NCBI GenBank assembly: GCA_017544005.1
Contig: JAFYEZ010000005.1
Span: forward strand, 22,047-86,046
Reading direction: 5' to 3'
DNA length: 64,000 nt
From: Bacteroidales bacterium
GTDB lineage: Bacteria; Bacteroidota; Bacteroidia; Bacteroidales; UBA932
Shown: positions 51,966 through 60,966 of the stretch, piece by piece
Numbering within the stretch: position 1 is the stretch's first letter
How the letters are laid out: each line of letters opens with the position of its first letter
The notes under the pieces: generated by a model
Database searches by the model: none
What the model saw: only the letters and a program-made list of their open reading frames with translations
Told to the model about the DNA's origin: nothing
Program-made: the position numbers and the translations under genes

Positions 51966-53399
51966 ATGAGCACTTACGTAACAGCCGTCGATTTCGGCTC
52001 CGGAAAAATTGCCGTGGCAGTCGGTGAGAAACGGGACGGACGCGTCCACGTGGTCCACTACGAATCCGCCCAGGCAACCGGTATCCGATACGGCGAGATT
52101 TTCAACGACTACCAGGTCAGCCGGATCCTCAATCCCATGATCCGCAAGGCCGAACAGGTCATCGGAGAGACCATCTCCAGCGCCGTGGTCAGCATCTCCG
52201 GCAAGTTTATCCGGACCACCGATGCCGAGGCGCGCGACAAACAGAAAGACCCCAACCGCCGCATCAGCATGGAGGATGTCAAGCGGATGATCGCCGAACA
52301 GTACACCCGTGCCGCAGGCGGCGACAGCATCCTTGAGGTGGCACCGCAGTCCTACAACGTGGACGACCAGATCGGCCTCTCCGGCAGCGACCTCGAAGGA
52401 ATCCGCAGCAGCGTGCTGGACGGTTACTTCAAACTGATCATCGGCAAGAAACAGCAGCTGGACAAACGCCGCAGCGTGCTCTCCGAGTGCTCGCTCTCCA
52501 TCCGCAAGGCCATCTTCTCCCCCGTCGCCTCCGCCCGCGCGGTGCTCACGGCCCAGGAGATGGACAACGGCGTGGCGCTGGTGGATATCGGCAAGGATCT
52601 CACCGAAGTGGTGATTGTCAAGGAGAACGTCATCCGTGACGCCTTCGTGATTCCCTTCGCCGGCGAGAGCATCACCAACGACATCAAGAACCTCACGAAC
52701 TTCACCGCCACCTGGGCCGAGACCACCAAGCTCGCCAACGGCTCCTGTCTCGAGGAGAAGGTGCCCGACGGCAAGATGCTGGAACTGGTGGGCGAAGAGG
52801 GCAACGTAGAGGGCAGCGTGGACCTGCTCCTGCTGACCCGCATCATCGAGGCCCGCATGAGCGAGATTCTGGACGCCGTCAAATACCTGATCGACAACAG
52901 CGAATACGGCACCCGGATTCCGGCCGGCGTAGTCATCACGGGCGGAACGGCCTACCTGAACCACCTGCCGCTTCTGGCCGGCGCCATCCTGGGCCGCAAG
53001 GTCCGCCTGGCAGCTCCCCGCAGCGCCATCGCCGACGACTCCGTAGAGGCCGCGCTCGATACCGTTTCCTCCACCGTGGTGGGTCTGCTGCTCGAGTTCT
53101 ACGAGCCCAGGCTCTCCACCACGCTGAATGCGGCACAGCGTCCGGAAGCTCCGCTCTCGGGTGGATTCCGCTTCAGTGAACCCGAGAGGAAGAAGGCCGA
53201 CAAGGTGGAGCGGGTCGAGAGAGTCGAAAAGGCGGAGAAGTTCGCTGCCGAACCCGTCGCTGCGGAGCCTGCAGCCGCCAAACCGGCTCCGGAACCGAAG
53301 AAAGAGAAGCCCCGGAAAGAGAAGGGCAACGGCCTGGCCGGATTCAACAAGTTTATGGGAACCCTGTTCGGAGACAGCGATGCAGGCGATAATGTATAA
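51966..53399 (+). CDS. ftsA: Cell division protein FtsA
   Basis: A 477-residue actin-like ATPase tethering FtsZ to the membrane. N-terminal AVDFGSGKIAVAVG, the SHS2-like subdomain, GVALVDIGKDLTEV (phosphate 2) and GVVITGGTAYL (adenosine) are present. After about residue 390 comes a Lys/Glu/Ala/Pro-rich linker of about 55 residues and then a terminal amphipathic segment (LAGFNKFMGTLFGD), the membrane-targeting helix. Confidence 0.97.
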   Translation: MSTYVTAVDFGSGKIAVAVGEKRDGRVHVVHYESAQATGIRYGEIFNDYQVSRILNPMIRKAEQVIGETISSAVVSISGKFIRTTDAEARDKQKDPNRRISMEDVKRMIAEQYTRAAGGDSILEVAPQSYNVDDQIGLSGSDLEGIRSSVLDGYFKLIIGKKQQLDKRRSVLSECSLSIRKAIFSPVASARAVLTAQEMDNGVALVDIGKDLTEVVIVKENVIRDAFVIPFAGESITNDIKNLTNFTATWAETTKLANGSCLEEKVPDGKMLELVGEEGNVEGSVDLLLLTRIIEARMSEILDAVKYLIDNSEYGTRIPAGVVITGGTAYLNHLPLLAGAILGRKVRLAAPRSAIADDSVEAALDTVSSTVVGLLLEFYEPRLSTTLNAAQRPEAPLSGGFRFSEPERKKADKVERVERVEKAEKFAAEPVAAEPAAAKPAPEPKKEKPRKEKGNGLAGFNKFMGTLFGDSDAGDNV

Positions 53400-53411
53400 G
53401 GAGACAAGACT

Positions 53412-54629
53412 ATGAGCACGACCATTCATCCTTCCTTCATTCCTTCCGATTGGGAATCCTCGCCCAACATCATCACGGTGATCGGCGTGGGCGGTGGCGG
53501 CGGCAATGCCGTCAACTATATGCAGGAACAGGGCATCAAAGATGTGAACTACGCGATCTGCAACACGGACAGCCAGGCGCTCGAAGCCAGCCCCGTCACC
53601 CGCAAGGTGCAACTGGGCGAAAAGGGCCTGGGTGCCGGAACAGAGGCCTCCGTGGGCCGCAAGGCCGCTGAGTCCTCCATCGAGGAGATTTCGCAACTCT
53701 TCAAGGGAAAGGTCGAGATGGCCTTCATCACCTGCGGAATGGGCGGCGGTACCGGCACCGGAGCGGCGCCGATTATCGCGGAAGTCGCACGCAAGGCCAA
53801 CAAACTGACCGTAGGCGTTGTCACCCTCCCCTTCCGGGACGAAGGCGAAGAGGCGATGGAGCGCGCCATTGAGGGCATCAAGGACCTCAACGGCCAGGTG
53901 GACAGCATCCTGATCATCGACAACCAGAAGCTCTACGACATCTACCCCGACCTGAACATTTTTTCCGCTTTCCATATGGCCGACGAGGTGCTCTGCACGG
54001 CTGTCAAGAGTATTGCAGAGGTCATTACCAAGAGAGGTTTCATCAACGCCGATTTCGCCGATGTCAAACGCGTGATGTCCAACAGCGGAGTCGCCATGAT
54101 GGGTATGGGCCGCGCCAGCGGGGAGAACCGCGCCGTCAGGGCCGTGGAGATTGCCCTGCAGTCGCCCCTGCTCAACAATATCGACCTTTCGACCGCCAAG
54201 AACGCCATCGTCAACATCACCGGCAGCGGTGAGGACGGGTACGCACCCAGCACGGAAGAACTCCGGCAGATTATGGAGGAGGTCCGGGCGCGGATCGGCA
54301 GTACCGGCGTCTTCAAGCGCGGTCTGGTGCGCGACGATTCGATGGGAGAAGAGATCAGCGTCACCGTCATCGCCACCGGTTTTGCGATGACCCAGTTGCC
54401 GGTCCTCTCGCAGCGCCGCAAGAACGTGATTTCCGTCACGGCCGCCAGCGCAGCGCCCAAACACGGAACCCCCGTCTATCCGCAGGAGGAGATCCGGATC
54501 AACCGCAAGCAGGCCTTCGAAGGCGTTCCTTCGCTGATCGTGACCACCCAGGAAGAACTCAACCAGATGGCCGAAGAGGCGGCGTACAACCGCCGCGAAC
54601 GGCTGATTGAAGCACAACAGTCTGAATAA
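53412..54629 (+). CDS. ftsZ: Cell division protein FtsZ
   Basis: A 405-residue tubulin homologue forming the Z ring. Gly loop VIGVGGGGGNAVN (about 22-34), tubulin signature GGGTGTGAAP and T7 synergy-loop residues NADFADVKRVM are intact. The C-terminal peptide after the linker reads YNRRERLIEAQQSE, differing from the proteobacterial tail. Followed by gltX after 18 bases. Confidence 0.98.
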   Translation: MSTTIHPSFIPSDWESSPNIITVIGVGGGGGNAVNYMQEQGIKDVNYAICNTDSQALEASPVTRKVQLGEKGLGAGTEASVGRKAAESSIEEISQLFKGKVEMAFITCGMGGGTGTGAAPIIAEVARKANKLTVGVVTLPFRDEGEEAMERAIEGIKDLNGQVDSILIIDNQKLYDIYPDLNIFSAFHMADEVLCTAVKSIAEVITKRGFINADFADVKRVMSNSGVAMMGMGRASGENRAVRAVEIALQSPLLNNIDLSTAKNAIVNITGSGEDGYAPSTEELRQIMEEVRARIGSTGVFKRGLVRDDSMGEEISVTVIATGFAMTQLPVLSQRRKNVISVTAASAAPKHGTPVYPQEEIRINRKQAFEGVPSLIVTTQEELNQMAEEAAYNRRERLIEAQQSE

Positions 54630-54647
54630 GAAGAACCGATATTCATC

Positions 54648-56210
54648 ATGACCGAAAAGAAAAGAAGAGTCCGTTTCGCGCCCAGCCCGACCGGTCCGCT
54701 CCACATGGGCGGCGTCCGGACTGCACTGTATAATTATCTGTATGCCAAGCAGGTCGGAGGTGACTTTATCCTCCGGATTGAAGATACCGACTCCAACCGG
54801 TTCGTGCCGGGCGCCGAGGAGTACATCATCGAGGCGCTCCGTTGGTGCGGCATCCTGCCCGACGAGGGCGTCGATGCCGAAGGCCACGTGGTGGAAACCC
54901 CTTCGGAAAAGCATCCCCACGCACCGTATCGCCAGTCGCAGCGCCGCCACATCTACCGGAAATATGCCGAAGAGCTGGTCTCGAAAGGCTTTGCCTACTA
55001 TGCCTTTGACAGTTCCGAGGAGCTGGCCGCCCTGCGGGCCGCCGCCGAGGCGGAAAAGCGCACCTTCACCTACAACCACGAAACGCGCCTCTCCCTGAAG
55101 AACTCCCTGACGCTCTCTCCGGAAGAGGTGGTGCGCCGGCTGGTGGAGACCAACGACTGGACCATCCGCTTCAAGATCAATCCGGAGAGACTGGTGGAGA
55201 TGGACGACCTCATCCGCGGCCATATCACCGTGAACGCCTGCACGCTGGACGACAAGGTGCTTTGGAAGAAGGCCGACGAACTCCCCACCTACCACCTGGC
55301 CAATATCGTGGACGACCATCTGATGGAGGTGACGGACGTCATCCGCGGCGAGGAGTGGCTTCCCTCTCTTCCGCTGCATTACCTGCTCTACGAAGCCTTC
55401 GGCTGGCAGGACACCCGTCCGAACTTCGCCCACCTTTCGCTGCTGCTCAAGCCGGACGGCAAGGGCAAGCTGAGCAAACGCGACGGCGACAAGATGGGCT
55501 TCCCCGTCTTCCCGCTCCGCTGGGTGAGCGCAGAGGGCGAAGTCTCCCGCGGCTACCGTGAAGACGGTTATTATCCGGAGGCTTTCGTGAATCTGCTGGC
55601 CATGCTCGGCTGGAATCCGGGCACCGAGCAGGAACTCTTCACCCTGCCCGAACTGGTGGAGGCCTTCTCGCTGGAGAGGGTGGTCAAATCGGGTGCCCGC
55701 TTCAACTTTGACAAGGCCAAATGGTTCAATCAGGAGTACCTGCGCCGCCGCGACCGGGCGGAGCTGATTGCTGAATTCCGCGCGCTCAACGCCGAGCACC
55801 TGGAGGGATTCAACGACGAATACATCGGTGCGGTGCTGGACCTGATGAAGGAACGCGCCCACTTTGCCCACGAACTCTGGGGGCTCACCGCCTTCTTCTT
55901 CGAGCCGCCCAAAACCTACGACGAGGCCTCTGTGGCCAAGTTCTGGAAGGAGGAAGTGCCCGCCATTCTGCCCGAGGTTTCCCGCTTCCTCAAGGGACTC
56001 AAACCGTTTGACAAAGAACATATTGACGAACTGCTGCACGACCTGATCACCTTCCGGGGCTGGTCCATGGGCAAGGTGATGAACACCCTGCGCCTCTTCC
56101 TGGTGGGCGAATCCAAAGGTCCGGGCGTTTCCGACATCATGCAGATTATCGGCCGCGACGAGACGGGCTTCCGGATCGACCGCGCCATTCGGATTCTCAA
56201 CGCAAAATAA
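54648..56210 (+). CDS. gltX: Glutamyl-tRNA synthetase
   Basis: A 520-residue class I synthetase. HIGH equivalent in SPTGPLHMGGVRTAL (about 13-27) and the KMSKS equivalent KLSKRDGDKMGFPVF are present. Full family length including the anticodon-binding C-terminus. It continues the dcw transcription unit with rpiB 6 bases later. Confidence 0.97.
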   Translation: MTEKKRRVRFAPSPTGPLHMGGVRTALYNYLYAKQVGGDFILRIEDTDSNRFVPGAEEYIIEALRWCGILPDEGVDAEGHVVETPSEKHPHAPYRQSQRRHIYRKYAEELVSKGFAYYAFDSSEELAALRAAAEAEKRTFTYNHETRLSLKNSLTLSPEEVVRRLVETNDWTIRFKINPERLVEMDDLIRGHITVNACTLDDKVLWKKADELPTYHLANIVDDHLMEVTDVIRGEEWLPSLPLHYLLYEAFGWQDTRPNFAHLSLLLKPDGKGKLSKRDGDKMGFPVFPLRWVSAEGEVSRGYREDGYYPEAFVNLLAMLGWNPGTEQELFTLPELVEAFSLERVVKSGARFNFDKAKWFNQEYLRRRDRAELIAEFRALNAEHLEGFNDEYIGAVLDLMKERAHFAHELWGLTAFFFEPPKTYDEASVAKFWKEEVPAILPEVSRFLKGLKPFDKEHIDELLHDLITFRGWSMGKVMNTLRLFLVGESKGPGVSDIMQIIGRDETGFRIDRAIRILNAK

Positions 56211-56216
56211 CGCATT

Positions 56217-56663
56217 ATGGCAAACGACAAACCGATTCTGGGCATGGCGGCGGATCACGCCGGCTACGCCATGAAAGAGGCGCTCAAGCCGCTCGTAGAG
56301 TCGCTGGGCTACGCCATCAAGGATTTCGGCACTTACAGTGAGGAGAGTATGGACTATCCCGATGCCGCCCATCCGCTGGGCTACGCCGTAGAGGCAGGCG
56401 AGGTGGCCTGCGGGATTGCCATCTGCGGTTCGGGCAACGGCATCAACATGACCCTCAACCACCATCCCGGGGTGCGGGCCGCCCTTTGCTGGACCCCCGA
56501 ACTCGGTGCGCTGGCCAAGCAGCACAACAACGCCAACGTACTCTGCCTGCCCGGCCGGTTCATTCCGGTGGAGACGGCGGAGGCCATCGTGCGCGCCTGG
56601 AACGACGCCCAGTTTGAAGGCGGACGCCACCAGCGCCGCATAGACAAGATTCCCTGCCGATAG
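56217..56663 (+). CDS. rpiB: Ribose-5-phosphate isomerase B
   Basis: A 148-residue pentose phosphate enzyme. AADHAGYAMKEALK (Asp13, His14), catalytic Cys70 in CGIAICGSGNGINM and the C-terminal NNANVLCLPGRFI fit RpiB. Encoded one base before the truB start. Confidence 0.96.
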   Translation: MANDKPILGMAADHAGYAMKEALKPLVESLGYAIKDFGTYSEESMDYPDAAHPLGYAVEAGEVACGIAICGSGNGINMTLNHHPGVRAALCWTPELGALAKQHNNANVLCLPGRFIPVETAEAIVRAWNDAQFEGGRHQRRIDKIPCR

Positions 56664-56664
56664 T

Positions 56665-57504
56665 TTGGAACTGAACCCCTATATCCTGACCGGATGCCCG
56701 GTGGAGACAGCCCTCGAGTATTGCGAAGGCCGCCTCTCGCACAGCATCGAGGATTATCCGGAAGGCATTCTGATTCCGATAGACAAACCGCTGCGCTGGA
56801 CCTCCGCGGACCTGGTCCGCAAGATTAAATTCCAGTTGCAGAAGCATTTCCACACCCACAAGCTGAAGGTGGGCCACGCGGGCACGCTGGATCCGATGGC
56901 CACCGGGCTGCTGATTGTCTGCGTGGGACGCGCCACCAAGATTGCCGAGACGCTGCAGGCCCATGAGAAGGAATATCTGGCCCGCATTGCCTTTGGCGCC
57001 ACCACCGCCTCCTACGACTTGGAGCAGCCGGTGGATCAGTTCTTCCCCTACGACCATCTCACACGCGAAGGACTGGAGGCCGCCCTGCAAGGTTTTATCG
57101 GCGAGCAGGAGCAGGTGCCGCCCATGTACTCCGCCAAGATGGTGGGCGGTTTCCGGGCCTACGAATTCGCCCGCGCCGGCGAGGAGGTGGAACTCCGCAC
57201 GGCGCACATCGTCATTCGCTCCATCGAACTGCTGGACTGGCGCGAGGCCGGAGAGGCCGAGGGGCCACAGGCCGAGGCGGTACACGTATCGGAGGTGGTA
57301 CGCAACGTAAAGAACTTTCATACAGCCGCCCGCAGTGAGGTTCCGGGTCCCGAGGCGCTGCTCCGTATCCGCTGCAGCAAGGGAACCTACATCCGCTCGC
57401 TGGCGCGCGACCTGGGAATCGCCCTGCATTCCGGCGCCTACCTCACCGCCCTGCGCCGCGTGGCTTCGGGCGACTTCCGGCTTCCGGACGAAATATCGGA
57501 CTAA
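56665..57504 (+). CDS. truB: tRNA pseudouridine(55) synthase
   Basis: A 279-residue enzyme making pseudouridine 55. The catalytic loop is KVGHAGTLDPMATGLL (Asp76); YSAKMVGGFRAYEFARAG and CSKGTYIRSLARDLG follow. No ATG precedes the conserved PIDKPLRWTS; the plausible start is TTG at 56665, one base after the rpiB stop, with GTG at 56701 as alternative. This gives an N-terminal extension of about 35 residues relative to many TruB. It is the last gene of the unit. Confidence 0.93.
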   Translation: MELNPYILTGCPVETALEYCEGRLSHSIEDYPEGILIPIDKPLRWTSADLVRKIKFQLQKHFHTHKLKVGHAGTLDPMATGLLIVCVGRATKIAETLQAHEKEYLARIAFGATTASYDLEQPVDQFFPYDHLTREGLEAALQGFIGEQEQVPPMYSAKMVGGFRAYEFARAGEEVELRTAHIVIRSIELLDWREAGEAEGPQAEAVHVSEVVRNVKNFHTAARSEVPGPEALLRIRCSKGTYIRSLARDLGIALHSGAYLTALRRVASGDFRLPDEISD

Positions 57505-57516
57505 AGAAAAAAGTTG

Positions 57517-57524
57517 TATCTTTG
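57517..57524 (+). promoter_or_regulatory. -7 promoter element of the small outer-membrane protein gene
   Basis: TATCTTTG, 46 bases before the ATG, in the short gap after truB. Confidence 0.7.
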
Positions 57525-57570
57525 CCCTTCGCAAAAACACGGAATTGTTTAACCGATTAATACTTAACCT

Positions 57571-58014
57571 ATGAAAAAATTCTTCCTCGCAGCAGCTCTG
57601 CTCATTGCATCTGTTTCGGTTTTCGCTCAGGATTATAACTGGGCAGTCGGTCTCCGCGGTGGTGGCGACCTCGGTGGTCTTACCGTAAAGCGCAACTTCG
57701 GCGGTTCCGCCATCGAGGGTACCCTCGCTTATGCATGGGATAACAGCATCGGCGGCGACGTCGCTTACGAGTTCAACGTTCCGGTCATCGCTGACGGCTT
57801 CGTGCTCTACTACGGTCCTGGTATCGTGGCTGCTGTCGGCAACAAGGTCCTCGCGCTCGGTATCGAAGGTGTCGTGGGTCTGGAATACAAGATTCCGGTC
57901 GCTCCGATCGCTATCTCCCTCGACTATCGCCCGCGCATCGTTGTCAGCACGGCTGACGGCGCTTTCGCTCCGGGTCTCTGGGGCATCGGCCTCGGCATCA
58001 AGTTCACCTTCTAA
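57571..58014 (+). CDS. Small outer-membrane beta-barrel protein
   Basis: A 147-residue protein with a signal peptide (MKKFFLAAALLIASVSVFAQ). The remainder alternates Gly/aromatic/hydrophobic strands and ends in FTF, typical of 8-stranded barrels of the OmpA/OmpW-like size. No peptidoglycan-binding domain. Codon use is notably biased toward CGC/GGC/GCT, suggesting high expression. It has its own promoter and strong terminator. Function unknown. Confidence 0.82.
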   Translation: MKKFFLAAALLIASVSVFAQDYNWAVGLRGGGDLGGLTVKRNFGGSAIEGTLAYAWDNSIGGDVAYEFNVPVIADGFVLYYGPGIVAAVGNKVLALGIEGVVGLEYKIPVAPIAISLDYRPRIVVSTADGAFAPGLWGIGLGIKFTF

Positions 58015-58038
58015 CTCGTTGAACCTGACCCAAAAGAG

Positions 58039-58067
58039 CGCCTCCGTACCCCGGAGGCGTTTTTTTT
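58039..58067 (+). terminator. Rho-independent terminator of the small outer-membrane protein gene
   Basis: CGCCTCCG-TACCC-CGGAGGCG followed by eight T. The next promoter's -7 element begins 2 bases later. Confidence 0.92.
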
Positions 58068-58068
58068 G

Positions 58069-58076
58069 TATCTTTG
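58069..58076 (+). promoter_or_regulatory. -7 promoter element of the GNAT/ligase/ACP cassette
   Basis: TATCTTTG directly after the terminator T-run, 18 bases before the ATG at 58095. Its -33 region would lie inside the terminator stem. Confidence 0.7.
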
Positions 58077-58094
58077 CACTTTCAATACGCAAAG

Positions 58095-59219
58095 ATGCAA
58101 GAACTGACCCTTGTTCCCGTAAAGGGAAAACGGATGCTCCGGCGGTTCATTCACTTTCCGCTGGATCTTTATAAAAAATGTGACAAGTGGGTACCCGCTT
58201 TCGAGGGCGATGAATACGCCTCGCTCGGACCCAAGAATCCCTCTCTTTCGTTTTGTGAACGCGAACTCTACCTGGCCCTGCGCGGCAGGGAGGTGGTAGG
58301 CCGCGTGGCCGCCATCATTAACCACAAGGCCAACGAGAAGTGGAACGAGAAGACCGTCCGCTTCGGCTGGATTGACTTTGTGGAGGATTTCGAGGTGGCC
58401 CGGGCGCTGATTGACGCGGTCGTCGAATGGGGCCGCGCCCGCGGGGCCCGGAAGATCAAGGGGCCGCTGGGCTTCACCGACATGGACCGCGAAGGCCTGC
58501 TGGTGGAGGGTTTCGAGAATGAAAGCCCCTTCACCGTCATTTACAACTACCCCTACTACGGCGAATATCTCGAGAGGCTGGGCTTCACCAAAGATGTGGA
58601 CTGGACCCAGCGCTACGTGGATTTCTCCGACCAGCTGCCGCCCATGATGCAGTATGCCTCCCTGGTGGAGAAGCGCTACGGCGTGCGGATCTATCGCGCC
58701 GCCAACATGAAGCAGATGGCCCGCCGCGGCCGCGAGATGTTCCACGTGCTGAACGACGCCTTCGCCGGCCTCTACGAATACAGCAAGCTCTCCGAGGAGC
58801 AGATTGACAGTTATGTCCGCCAGTACGCCCCGGTGCTGAACAAAGATATGGTGGCCTTCGTGGTGAACGAGGAGGACAAACTCGTGGCCTTCACCGTCAC
58901 GATGCCCCACATCAGCGCCGGCGTCCGCAAGGCCAAGGGACGCATCTTCCCCCTGGGCTGGCTCCATATCCTGCCGCAGCTCAATCCCCGCCGGAATCAC
59001 ATCGCAGAAGGGCTGCTGATCGGCGTACTGCCGGAATACCAGGCCAAAGGCGCCGCCCTGCTGATGTTCAAGTACCTGCATGAGAATTTCATCAAACTGG
59101 GCATCAAGCGCATGCTGCTCAACCCGCAGCTGGAGGAGAACCACAAGGTGCAGACCCTCTTCGGAGACTACAACCCGCAGCCCTACCAGCGCCGCCGCTC
59201 CTACGTCAAAGAACTCTAA
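58095..59219 (+). CDS. GNAT-like acyltransferase-fold protein
   Basis: A 374-residue cytoplasmic protein. The C-terminal part (about 240-350) resembles a GNAT fold, with LIGVLPEYQAKGAALLMFKYL in the position of the acyl-CoA-binding turn. The N-terminal half (FIHFPLDLYKKCDKWVP, IKGPLGFTDMDREGLLVEGF) is characteristic of a conserved family of large GNAT-like proteins of unknown function in Bacteroidetes. It leads an operon with an AMP-dependent ligase and an acyl carrier protein, so acyl transfer from ACP to an amine is a reasonable hypothesis. The ATG at 58095 is chosen because the longer frame starts within the promoter. Confidence 0.8.
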   Translation: MQELTLVPVKGKRMLRRFIHFPLDLYKKCDKWVPAFEGDEYASLGPKNPSLSFCERELYLALRGREVVGRVAAIINHKANEKWNEKTVRFGWIDFVEDFEVARALIDAVVEWGRARGARKIKGPLGFTDMDREGLLVEGFENESPFTVIYNYPYYGEYLERLGFTKDVDWTQRYVDFSDQLPPMMQYASLVEKRYGVRIYRAANMKQMARRGREMFHVLNDAFAGLYEYSKLSEEQIDSYVRQYAPVLNKDMVAFVVNEEDKLVAFTVTMPHISAGVRKAKGRIFPLGWLHILPQLNPRRNHIAEGLLIGVLPEYQAKGAALLMFKYLHENFIKLGIKRMLLNPQLEENHKVQTLFGDYNPQPYQRRRSYVKEL

Positions 59220-59231
59220 TACACTACGATC

Positions 59232-60728
59232 ATGACCAATCAGGAATATTTTTACAGAATGCTTCCGAAGGAGGAATTCGAACGGATTCCCTACCTTCCC
59301 ACCATGGGCCGGTTTGTGGACTGGTTTACCCGGGAATATGCAGATATGCCCGCGCTCTCTGACACTGTCAATACCCTTACATACAAAGAACTCGGTGAAC
59401 GGGTAGCCCGCCGCCGCGCCTTCATCCAGACGCTCGGTCTCCCGAAGGGGTCCCATATTGCCATCTTCGACCGCAACAGCCAGGATGCCATCGAGCTTTT
59501 CCTCGCCGTAACTTCGGCCGGCTACGTGGCCATGAATTTCCCCGCATCGCTCCCGGAGATGGCCGTCGTGGGCTCCTGCATGAAGTTTGACATCGCCGCC
59601 ATTTTCGTGCGCGAAGAATTCATGCCCCTGACCGCCAAGTTGCAGGGGGTCAAAGTGCTCCCCGCCGCTTCCATCGCCGACACGGCCGCTCCCGCTGCTG
59701 ATATTGATCCGGAGAGCCCCGCTGCCATCTTCTTTACCGGCGGTACCACCGGCACGCCGAAGGGCGCCGTGCTGAGCCACCGGGCCCTGATGCGCGGCAA
59801 CTACAACGCCATCTTCAAGCCGGGAAAGGTGATTGGCGTGCACCGCTATATCGCCCTCCTCCCGCTGAGTCACGTATTCGGCCTGATTGCCGGCACGATG
59901 GGCTGCTTCTACACCGGTAACCTGCTCTTCACCTGCGAGGATATGAAGGCCACCATCGGCAAACTGCCCGCCCTCAAGCCGACTATTCTCGTGATCGTGC
60001 CCGGTATCTGCGATATTCTGAGCGGCCTCGTCAAGATGTACGGTCCGCAGTTCCTGGGCGGCGCGCTCCGGATGATTATCTCCGGTGCCGCCAACGTTCC
60101 GCCGCGCCTGGTGGATATCTTCACCAAGCTCGGTGTTGAGTTCTGCTTCGACTACGGCCTCACGGAGACCGCCAACCTGACCTCCGCCAACGCCGACGCC
60201 GTGGAGAAGCCCACCTCGATCGGCCGCATCTACCCCGGCCAGGAAACCAAGGTGGTGGACGGTGAACTCTGGGTTAAGGGAGACAATGTCTTCTCCGGCT
60301 ATTACAAAGATCCCGAGAAGACGGCCGAGGCCCTCACCCCCGACGGCTGGCTCCGCACCGGCGACCTGGTCCGTTTCGATGAAGAGGGCTTCCTCTACAT
60401 CACCGGCCGCATCAAGAACCTGATTATTCTCTCGAATGGAGAAAACGTGAGCCCGGAGAGCCTCGAGGAGCCGTTCTATGCCGACCCGTGCGTCCGCGAC
60501 GCCATGGTGAAGGAAGACGACCTGAACGGCAGCCCAGTCATCGCCGTGGAGATCCTCCCCTTCATGCCGGCCTTCGACGGCAAGCCCTGGGAAGAGGTTG
60601 AAGCCTATATGAAGGCCCTGGTCGGCAAGATCAACGCCACCCTTCCCACCACCCATCAGATTCGCAAAGTCACTGTCCGCACGGAGGATTTCAAGCGTAC
60701 GGGCAGTATGAAAGTAGCACGCGTATGA
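59232..60728 (+). CDS. AMP-dependent acyl ligase (fatty acyl-CoA/ACP synthetase-like)
   Basis: A 498-residue ANL-superfamily enzyme that adenylates a carboxylic acid. P-loop FTGGTTGTPKGAV (about 168-180), A5 FDYGLTETA, A7 GWLRTGDLVRF, A8 GRIKNLIILSNGENVSPE and catalytic Lys near the end (KRTGSMKVAR) are all present. Its stop overlaps the ACP gene by 4 bases, suggesting the acyl group is loaded on that carrier. Acyl specificity cannot be told. Confidence 0.92.
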   Translation: MTNQEYFYRMLPKEEFERIPYLPTMGRFVDWFTREYADMPALSDTVNTLTYKELGERVARRRAFIQTLGLPKGSHIAIFDRNSQDAIELFLAVTSAGYVAMNFPASLPEMAVVGSCMKFDIAAIFVREEFMPLTAKLQGVKVLPAASIADTAAPAADIDPESPAAIFFTGGTTGTPKGAVLSHRALMRGNYNAIFKPGKVIGVHRYIALLPLSHVFGLIAGTMGCFYTGNLLFTCEDMKATIGKLPALKPTILVIVPGICDILSGLVKMYGPQFLGGALRMIISGAANVPPRLVDIFTKLGVEFCFDYGLTETANLTSANADAVEKPTSIGRIYPGQETKVVDGELWVKGDNVFSGYYKDPEKTAEALTPDGWLRTGDLVRFDEEGFLYITGRIKNLIILSNGENVSPESLEEPFYADPCVRDAMVKEDDLNGSPVIAVEILPFMPAFDGKPWEEVEAYMKALVGKINATLPTTHQIRKVTVRTEDFKRTGSMKVARV

Positions 60729-60964
60729 CCAAGGAACAGATTTTTGAAGGTCTGAAGGAGATTATCGGCGTAATCCGCCCCAACACGGACCTGACCAACG
60801 TATCATTCAGCACCGAACTGGTGAGGGAACTCGGCATCGATTCCCTCACCATGCTGCTGCTCTCGCTGGCCGCCGAGGAGAAATTCCAGATGCACTTCCC
60901 CGACGGAGCCCCCGCCCCCGTCACCGTGGGCGAAGTCTGCGACGCCGTTCTCCAGGCCCAGTAG
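60725..60964 (+). CDS. Acyl carrier protein, dedicated
   Basis: A 79-residue carrier. The phosphopantetheine site is Ser40 in ELGIDSLTML; helix pattern and acidity fit an ACP, though the sequence after it (ALPVTVGEV-like end) is not that of the housekeeping AcpP. Coupled to the ligase gene by ATGA. Confidence 0.92.
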   Translation: MTKEQIFEGLKEIIGVIRPNTDLTNVSFSTELVRELGIDSLTMLLLSLAAEEKFQMHFPDGAPAPVTVGEVCDAVLQAQ

Positions 60965-60966
60965 CC

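Noticed and set aside
51927-56630. 1567-codon open frame antisense to ftsA, ftsZ and gltX
   Set aside because: Very long, but it covers three certain genes in the opposite strand and shows no recognisable fold; typical of high-GC third positions.
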